From: an uncultured Clostridia bacterium
Lineage (GTDB): Bacteria; Bacillota; Clostridia; Christensenellales; UBA1750
NCBI GenBank assembly: GCA_947625765.1
Contig: CANQPP010000001.1
Span: 71,763 to 135,762 of the forward strand
Reading direction: 5' to 3'
DNA: 64,000 bases
Under the pieces are notes generated by a model. It saw only the letters and a list, made by a program, of their open reading frames with translations, did not search any database and was not told the DNA's origin. Positions 59,436-64,000 of the stretch are shown here, piece by piece (the first letter of the stretch is position 1; each line of letters opens with the position of its first letter). The position numbers were made by a program, and so were the translations under genes.

Positions 59436-59944
59436 TGGTGAACGCTAGTATGAAAACCGTTTCCAAGGATAAGATGGAGTTCATCCGGCGCATGGCCGAG
59501 GATGAAGGTCTGGCTAAGTGCTTGCTTAGTAATCAGCCGAACTTCCTTGACTACGAGATCAAAGAGGGCGACCTCGACAAATTACCTTGGAAACATATAT
59601 TCCCATGCAAATACATCATGGACACACAAGAGATTCGGCAGAGCTACATAACCATGGAGTTCCGCTATGAGAAGTCCTACTCTTCTCCGATATGGCGGAT
59701 CGGTTCTTTTACGATCTATGCTCTCTGTCACCGTGAGCTGGCCCGTACCGACTATGGTATGACCAGAACGGATTATATGATCGACAGAATAGATAACCTG
59801 CTGTTCCAGAGCAAGAACGACACATGGCTAGGTAGACTGGAGTTTCAAGGTTCCTCCGACATTATACTGGATGAGCGCGGCCTGTTCGTTGGCACGTATG
59901 TGACCTACCGTGCGACAGAAGCGCATGATACGATGGTGCGTTAG
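59435..59944 (+). CDS. Tail-completion/terminator-like protein
   Basis: 169 aa, TAATG overlap with the previous gene. YKWKHIFPCKYIMD-like core, SYITMEFRYEKSYSSPIW and DRIDNLLFQSK fit tail terminator proteins by length and position. No signature motif; positional call. Confidence 0.5.
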   Translation: MVNASMKTVSKDKMEFIRRMAEDEGLAKCLLSNQPNFLDYEIKEGDLDKLPWKHIFPCKYIMDTQEIRQSYITMEFRYEKSYSSPIWRIGSFTIYALCHRELARTDYGMTRTDYMIDRIDNLLFQSKNDTWLGRLEFQGSSDIILDERGLFVGTYVTYRATEAHDTMVR

Positions 59945-59953
59945 AGGAACTAG

Positions 59954-60706
59954 ATGATTGATATTACTTCTGCCGACATGCAGCTAAAGCTGCTGACGAG
60001 CCTACCCATATATGTTCAGGATATTCCTGTGCTCCACATTTCACTGAATCATATAGCAGACATGGGCTATAGACGATATAACGAGCTTCTGCACATACTC
60101 AGTATGCAGTATATGCAGGTAAAAAGCTCGGACGGGAGCAAGGAAACACAGATAGATGCTTTCGATTATTTGCTATTAGCGGCGTACAGAAACAAGGAAA
60201 TGCGTGAGATTATTTACTCCGCGTTCGAGCTGTTCACAGGATGCCGCCCGGCAGTAAACAGACAAGATGGATGTTTCGACTTCCCCGGCACGAAGTTCCA
60301 GCGCATCACCAAGGAGATGTACGCGGACTTTCAGCTCGTGCTCAAGGAGCGAAACGGGATACGGCCCGATGATGAGGTAGACGAGAACCCGCTTAACGAG
60401 AAGGCTAGACAGCTTTTGGCGCGCCGCCGCGAACTGCGCGAGAAGGTACGTAAGGCAAAGAGGAATAAGGAAGGTTCCGATATTACTCTTGCCGACCTAG
60501 TGTCGATTCTGGCCGGGGGGTTAAAGATGCCTCTCCATGAGATCATGGAATACGATATGTACCAATTCAATAATCAGTTTAACCGTCTACGCATATTCAA
60601 GGATTACGACGTGAACGTGCAAGCCCTGCTTGCCGGAGCGAAGAAGGAAGATGTAAATCTCCAGTATTGGATAAGCAAGATAGACACTGGTGAGGCTGAT
60701 AGCTAG
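59954..60706 (+). CDS. Tail assembly region protein
   Basis: 250 aa, helical N-terminus (LNHIADMGYRRYNELLHILSMQY), basic charged middle (RRRELREKVRKAKRN). Located directly before the tail tube. Perhaps a neck or assembly factor; no family recognised. Confidence 0.5.
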   Translation: MIDITSADMQLKLLTSLPIYVQDIPVLHISLNHIADMGYRRYNELLHILSMQYMQVKSSDGSKETQIDAFDYLLLAAYRNKEMREIIYSAFELFTGCRPAVNRQDGCFDFPGTKFQRITKEMYADFQLVLKERNGIRPDDEVDENPLNEKARQLLARRRELREKVRKAKRNKEGSDITLADLVSILAGGLKMPLHEIMEYDMYQFNNQFNRLRIFKDYDVNVQALLAGAKKEDVNLQYWISKIDTGEADS

Positions 60707-60737
60707 TCCTCCGATAAGCGGAGGGCTATTTATTTTG
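60706..60737 (+). terminator. Terminator before the tail tube gene
   Basis: CCTCCG-ATAAG-CGGAGG then GCTATTTATTTT. It may lower transcription into the tail tube or come from a separate unit. No promoter with the shared element follows. Confidence 0.65.
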
Positions 60738-60759
60738 TCCTTTTATAGGAGTGATATAG

Positions 60760-61578
60760 ATGAGCCTAAATACCAAGTTCGGTGCGAAGGAAGTCATGGA
60801 CGTTACTCTGTACGATATGCAGACTGGCGATCCTTTTATTTCTTTCGATACGCTAAAGACTTCTAGCATTTCCGTCACCGCTGAAAAGGTGTATGCCCGA
60901 GGCGGTCGCGGTAACGTGAAGCTCATTACCTGGGAGCTGAATAAGGAAGCTACCCTTACCATTGAGGATGCTCTGATCTCTCCCCGCTCTCTGGAGCTAG
61001 TCACTGGTATGGCCGTTGCGAAGGGCCAGCAGACCCTGCACGTCCGTCAGAAGACTGAGTTCGATACCTCCAAGGAGCCTGTGGTTGACAAGGGTCTGAA
61101 CTTTCCCCTGGTCTGCTCCAGCGCTGGTGTAATTAACCTGGCTTGGACTCCCATTGAGACCGCCGCGAACATCCGCGTGTACCTGGCCGACGACGACGCT
61201 GGTACTCGTGTTGACATGGTTGGCGCGTCCCTGGCCGAGAAGCAGCTGACCCTTGGTGAGACTGGTATTGCTACCGCTGGCGGCAAAAAGGTTGTCGTGT
61301 ACTACACCCGTAAGTCCTCCGAGAACACCGAGGTGTATACCGTCACCGCCGATAAGTTCGCTGGTACTTACAAGCTAGTTGGCGAGACCGTGATTCGTAA
61401 CCTGAACACTGGTAAGGACGAACCCTTCCAGGTCATCATCCCCAACCTCAAGTGGACTTCCGACCTTGAGCTGGGCTTCGCCGCCGAGGGCGATCCTGTT
61501 ACCACCACCTTCGAGTGCGAGATTCTGCGCGCCGCCGATTCCAGCACCATGATCCAGATGATTAAGTACGAGTATTAA
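60760..61578 (+). CDS. Major tail tube protein
   Basis: 272 aa, ATG 60760 (AGGAGTG, 6 nt). FGAKEVMDVTLYDMQTGDPFISFDTLK, ITWELNKEATLTIEDALISP, LVCSSAGVINLAWTPIETAANIRVYLA (Ig/fibronectin-like insert), and NLKWTSDLELGFAAEGDPVT are typical of siphophage tail tubes. Highly biased codons like MCP. A perfect hairpin follows. Confidence 0.85.
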   Translation: MSLNTKFGAKEVMDVTLYDMQTGDPFISFDTLKTSSISVTAEKVYARGGRGNVKLITWELNKEATLTIEDALISPRSLELVTGMAVAKGQQTLHVRQKTEFDTSKEPVVDKGLNFPLVCSSAGVINLAWTPIETAANIRVYLADDDAGTRVDMVGASLAEKQLTLGETGIATAGGKKVVVYYTRKSSENTEVYTVTADKFAGTYKLVGETVIRNLNTGKDEPFQVIIPNLKWTSDLELGFAAEGDPVTTTFECEILRAADSSTMIQMIKYEY

Positions 61579-61593
61579 GCCGTGCTTGTGAGG

Positions 61594-61617
61594 AAGCGGG
61601 GGTTCACTCCCCCGCTT
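61594..61617 (+). terminator. Hairpin after tail tube gene
   Basis: AAGCGGGGG-TTCACT-CCCCCGCTT (9 bp), no T-tract. Same design as the hairpin after the capsid gene: probably an attenuator or stabiliser. Confidence 0.65.
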
Positions 61618-61647
61618 ACCACATAATAACAATAGGAGAATGGTAAA

Positions 61648-61878
61648 ATGCAGGAATATCAGGTTCTGGTAAAGGACGCTTCCGTGGGGACTCTTTGGAA
61701 TGACGTTACCGTGGAGAGTGAAGGCAAGACCTTCTCTGTGGTTGTTTCCAAGGACGTGGACGTTCTCCCCATGATCGGTAAGTTCTATACTATGGCTACC
61801 GTGAATGGCGAGTTTCGGTTCAACCCCCCGAAGGCTTCCCGCAATAAAATCAAGACGTTTGTTGAGCCGCTCTCTTGA
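61648..61878 (+). CDS. Small tail-region protein
   Basis: 76 aa, ATG 61648 (AGGAG). MQEYQVLVKDASVGTLWNDV is a beta unit. Possibly a tail chaperone or minor tail protein. Followed by a terminator-like hairpin (61864-61885). Confidence 0.5.
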   Translation: MQEYQVLVKDASVGTLWNDVTVESEGKTFSVVVSKDVDVLPMIGKFYTMATVNGEFRFNPPKASRNKIKTFVEPLS

Positions 61879-61890
61879 GCGGCTCTCTTA
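61864..61890 (+). terminator. Hairpin at end of 61648 gene
   Basis: GAGCCGCT-CTCTTG-AGCGGCTC followed by TCTTAC. Partial terminator. Confidence 0.6.
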
Positions 61891-61922
61891 CACATACATT
61901 GAAATAAAAAGTGGTGTAAAGT

Positions 61923-62498
61923 ATAGGACGAGAACTAAGACTGACAGCACCGATACCGCCCAGTGTGAACCACTACTTGGCGTACCGGGCAATCATAACC
62001 AAGGGCGGCAAACCAATGGCTATGAGTTACGAGACTGATGTAGCTAAAAAATTTAAGGCTCAATTTTCTAGCTATGTGCTACAAGAGATAGAGAATCAAG
62101 GGTATGATGCCGAAGTGAACGCGACGCAGCACTTCTACTGCGACTGTATCTTCTACTTCGACCGCATGGACAAAGACCCGAACAACTACTATAAGCTCCT
62201 ATGGGACTCTATAACCAGCACGCAGAAAATCTGGATGGATGATAACGTTGTCGCAGAGCGATGCCAAGGCATCTTCTATGACCGGGAGAATCCTCGTATT
62301 GAGATATGGATACATCCAGTTGAGTATGTAGGCGTGTTTAAGGATGGAGAAGCTCTCTCTGCATTTTTGGATCGCTGTAAGACCTGTCGCCGATATGTGC
62401 GCAACTGTAGTCTGTTGAGAAATGCCAGGCTCGGAGTAATACAGAGAGACATTGATATGGATAACGGTGGGTGCGTGAAGTACCGCCAGTACAAATAA
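61923..62498 (+). CDS. rusA: RusA-like Holliday-junction resolvase; probable AUA start
   Basis: About 191 aa. PPSVNHYLAYRAIITKGGKPM, YCDCIFYFDRMDKDPNNYYKLL (RusA Asp/Asn box), SITSTQKIWMDDNVVAERCQGIF and RIEIWIHPVEY match RusA. The only standard start, GTG 61965, removes the N-terminal strand ELRLTAPIPPSVN; an in-frame ATA at 61923 (after GTGGTG, 6 nt) includes it. It resolves branched DNA before packaging. The C-terminal part is a Cys-rich addition (CKTCRRYVRNC). Confidence 0.82.
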   Translation: MGRELRLTAPIPPSVNHYLAYRAIITKGGKPMAMSYETDVAKKFKAQFSSYVLQEIENQGYDAEVNATQHFYCDCIFYFDRMDKDPNNYYKLLWDSITSTQKIWMDDNVVAERCQGIFYDRENPRIEIWIHPVEYVGVFKDGEALSAFLDRCKTCRRYVRNCSLLRNARLGVIQRDIDMDNGGCVKYRQYK

Positions 62499-62516
62499 CT
62501 TAAGGGAGAATAGAAT

Positions 62517-62969
62517 ATGAGCAATATTAAGCACATGTACAAGAAGCCGGAAGTCCTAGTTTCTGACGAACTCATCTCCGCTTCCGACGCTGAGATCACC
62601 GCCGCTATTCCTAATGTTGAGGCGGGCACTATCATCTACAATGTCGGGCAGACTGTTGTGAAGCAGATGTCCTTGGATGGCAAGTGGGTTCCCGTTGCTT
62701 CCGGCGCGGGCAAAGACGGTAAGAGTGCCTACGAACTTGCCAAGGAACAAAATCCAGAGATTGGCGACCTAGACTCTTGGCTCGCTTCCTTAAAGGGCGA
62801 AAAAGGAGAAAAGGGCACGGACGGAAAAGCTGGCGCGGATGGCAAGGCTGGTGCAAGTATTACATCTATTGTTCTGAAAACTAATGCCGAAGGCCAAGTG
62901 GTTTCTGGCACGGCCACGTTGAGTGATAAGTCATCCGTGACCATTACTGTGACTTCGGAAGCTGAATAA
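62517..62969 (+). CDS. Collagen-like virion protein
   Basis: 150 aa, ATG 62517 (GGGAG). After an N-terminal beta part comes GEKGEKGTDGKAGADGKAGA: six to seven Gly-X-Y repeats, then a Thr/Val-rich strand end. Probably a trimeric decoration or tail-fibre-type protein. Confidence 0.7.
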   Translation: MSNIKHMYKKPEVLVSDELISASDAEITAAIPNVEAGTIIYNVGQTVVKQMSLDGKWVPVASGAGKDGKSAYELAKEQNPEIGDLDSWLASLKGEKGEKGTDGKAGADGKAGASITSIVLKTNAEGQVVSGTATLSDKSSVTITVTSEAE

Positions 62970-62975
62970 AGCCGT

Positions 62976-62999
62976 ACGGCGCTGCCGCGCCGTGTGATT
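62976..62999 (+). terminator. Terminator, first copy of a repeated hairpin
   Basis: ACGGCGC-TGCC-GCGCCGT then GTGATTTTG. A near copy is at 63893-63918. Confidence 0.7.
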
Positions 63000-63029
63000 T
63001 TGGTCAAAACCCATTTAGTAGCGAAGCAA

Positions 63030-63080
63030 ATAATTTTCAAAAAAATACCTCTTGCAATTCAACCATAGGCTGCATATAAT
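63030..63080 (+). promoter_or_regulatory. Promoter P8 for the GNAT module
   Basis: TAATTTTCAAAAAAATACC, then -35 TTGCAA (63052-63057), 17-bp spacer, -10 TATAAT (63075-63080). Shares the upstream element with P1-P7. Confidence 0.85.
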
Positions 63081-63126
63081 AGAATCTATGGTATAGTAGC
63101 TCTCTCAAACGAAGGAGGTGTTGAAT

Positions 63127-63291
63127 GTGGCTACTTCTTCAATCACTAAGCAGTTTGTTGCAAAAGACATGAAAGCATTTGAAAAACTGCTGTCTGAGAT
63201 AGAAAAACAGCCCGAAAGAAAAGTCTCCGTCAAAGAGAGCACCTCTTTGAATAAGGGGCGAGAAGCATTAAAACGGTTTTCACTTCGCTAA
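63127..63291 (+). CDS. Putative antitoxin of GNAT toxin system
   Basis: 54 aa from GTG 63127, 8 nt after GGAGG. VATSSITKQFVAKDMKAFEK then KQPERKVSVKESTSLNKGRE resembles the short antitoxins (MATSSITK...) found upstream of GNAT-family toxins in gut Firmicutes. Charged, helical. Promoter P8 lies directly upstream. The pair with 63297-63854 looks like a type II toxin-antitoxin unit. Confidence 0.6.
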   Translation: MATSSITKQFVAKDMKAFEKLLSEIEKQPERKVSVKESTSLNKGREALKRFSLR

Positions 63292-63296
63292 GGGAT

Positions 63297-63854
63297 TTGC
63301 TTGATAAAAGCCAAGGAGACCCACGATTTAAGGAAGCATTGCAAAACGCATTGCTTTCTTTTCGTTGTGTTTTAGATGCCGATATTGAAAATTTTCTTCA
63401 TGAAAAAGTGTTTGAGTTCTTTGACCGTAAATTATGTTCTGTTTACTTTTTTCTTAACGAAGATGATTTCAATCGCGGCAAGTTGAAAATCGAGGCATAT
63501 TTCACCCTCTCACATAAGAGCATCATTGCATCCGATAACGATTTAAGTAAATCAAAAATACAGAAAGTCACTGGATTTAAATCCTCCAGAACACTTGACT
63601 TTGTTTTAATTGGACATCTCGGAAAGAACATTGAAAGAAACAAGTCTGGGAAACTTATTAAATCGAAAATCAATGGACATGAGATTTTAGATCGTGCTTT
63701 TGAGGTTATTTCTTCTGCGGCGGACTTGATTCCATGTCGTTGTGCTCTTATTGAATGTAGCAATGATCCTAACGTTAAACGCTTTTACGAGAGCTATGGG
63801 TTTAGCTTTTTCCAAATGGATGGGATTCATAACCAATACACGAAGTTACTTTAA
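63297..63854 (+). CDS. GNAT-family acetyltransferase (toxin-like)
   Basis: 185 aa from TTG 63297; an in-frame ATT near 63264 after AAGGGG would add MKTVFTSLRDL. The end VKRFYESYGFSFFQ and the acetyl-CoA-side helix (DRAFEVISSAADLIPCRCALIECS) are GNAT features. N-terminal LDADIENFLHEKVFEFFDRKLCSVYFFLN matches GNAT toxins that act on aminoacyl-tRNA. It would acetylate tRNA or proteins; toxicity is inferred from pairing with the upstream small gene. Confidence 0.6.
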   Translation: MLDKSQGDPRFKEALQNALLSFRCVLDADIENFLHEKVFEFFDRKLCSVYFFLNEDDFNRGKLKIEAYFTLSHKSIIASDNDLSKSKIQKVTGFKSSRTLDFVLIGHLGKNIERNKSGKLIKSKINGHEILDRAFEVISSAADLIPCRCALIECSNDPNVKRFYESYGFSFFQMDGIHNQYTKLL

Positions 63855-63892
63855 CTTAAATAGTATCTCTTAAAATCATCAAGATAAGCATT

Positions 63893-63918
63893 GCGGCGCT
63901 GCCGCGTTGCGTGATTGT
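63893..63918 (+). terminator. Terminator, second copy of repeated hairpin
   Basis: GCGGCGCTGCCGCGTTGC then GTGATTGTG: a near copy of 62976-63001. Another hairpin GGAGCCTC/GAGGCTCC follows at 63950-63969. Confidence 0.6.
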
Positions 63919-63949
63919 GTTGCAGAAACCCGCGAGGACTGCGACCGGG

Positions 63950-63969
63950 GGAGCCTCTGCGGAGGCTCC
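63950..63969 (+). terminator. Hairpin before the next promoter element
   Basis: GGAGCCTC-TGCG-GAGGCTCC (8 bp), followed by TTCAACTGC. Likely ends the GNAT transcript. Confidence 0.6.
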
Positions 63970-63978
63970 TTCAACTGC

Positions 63979-64000
63979 TTATAAAAAATTTTCAAAACAT
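63979..64000 (+). promoter_or_regulatory. Truncated promoter upstream element
   Basis: TTATAAAAAATTTTCAAAAC at the window end matches the upstream element of P1-P8. The -35 and -10 would lie beyond the edge. Confidence 0.5.

Noticed and set aside
1-64000. Diversity-generating retroelement, insertion sequence or group I/II intron
   Set aside because: No reverse transcriptase, transposase or intron-encoded endonuclease pattern was seen in any large ORF; the frameshifts lie exactly in simple-sequence tracts.

Overview
This window is part of the genome of a large tailed dsDNA phage (Caudoviricetes). Strong Shine-Dalgarno (SD) sequences, sigma70-type promoters and the gene set point to a Firmicutes, probably clostridial, host. 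The right arm has the order RNA polymerase (DxDGD type), PhoH, YonK-like, phosphoesterase, HU-like, terminase, portal, capsid. This resembles the Bacillus SPbeta yon region. The left arm has a DnaE-type polymerase and a primase-helicase, also as in SPbeta-like phages. The left edge cuts a thyX gene; the right edge ends inside a promoter upstream element.

Layout. 1-9.9 kb (minus): nucleotide and replication/recombination operon (ThyX, Pol III alpha, primase-helicase, Cas4-like nuclease, SSB, Sak3 annealing protein, HD hydrolase, GMP-kinase-like, HPr-like). 10-13.6 kb: small accessory genes (YopX, ASCH-like). 13.6-17.8 kb: DNA-modification cassette of three methyltransferases and two PAPS-reductase-family proteins; each gene carries one long simple-sequence tract, and three of the five are frame-broken at that tract. 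17.8-20.2 kb: small genes, a WGR/PARP-like protein, and upstream of it an approximately 320-nt structured transcript with a 48-nt tRNA-like element and a terminator. 20.3-34.6 kb: recombinase-like protein, HicA-like protein, many small acidic accessory proteins, a peptidase, a zinc-ribbon protein and a ParB-like protein. 34.6-38.9 kb: mostly non-coding control region with a predicted small RNA, promoters, long hairpins and an integrase. 38.9-48 kb (plus): helicase, deaminase, single-subunit RNA polymerase, ClpP-like protease, PhoH, phosphoesterase, HU. 48-62.5 kb: recombinase-like protein, terminase, portal, protease/scaffold, capsid, connectors, tail tube, RusA. 62.5-64 kb: collagen-like protein and a GNAT toxin-antitoxin-like pair.

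Two signals cross the gene boundaries. First, several core genes (polymerase, Sak3, permuted methyltransferase, PAPS reductase, RNA polymerase, PhoH, RusA, possibly ClpP) appear to start at AUA, AUC, AUU or ACG rather than AUG/GUG/UUG. Most of these codons lie at normal distance from an SD, and some overlap the upstream stop as ATAA or ATAG. Second, a recurrent promoter carries an AAAATTTTCAAAA-like element just upstream of the -35 box in front of both early and late units.

Functions are read from translated sequence and remembered family motifs; no database search was run.
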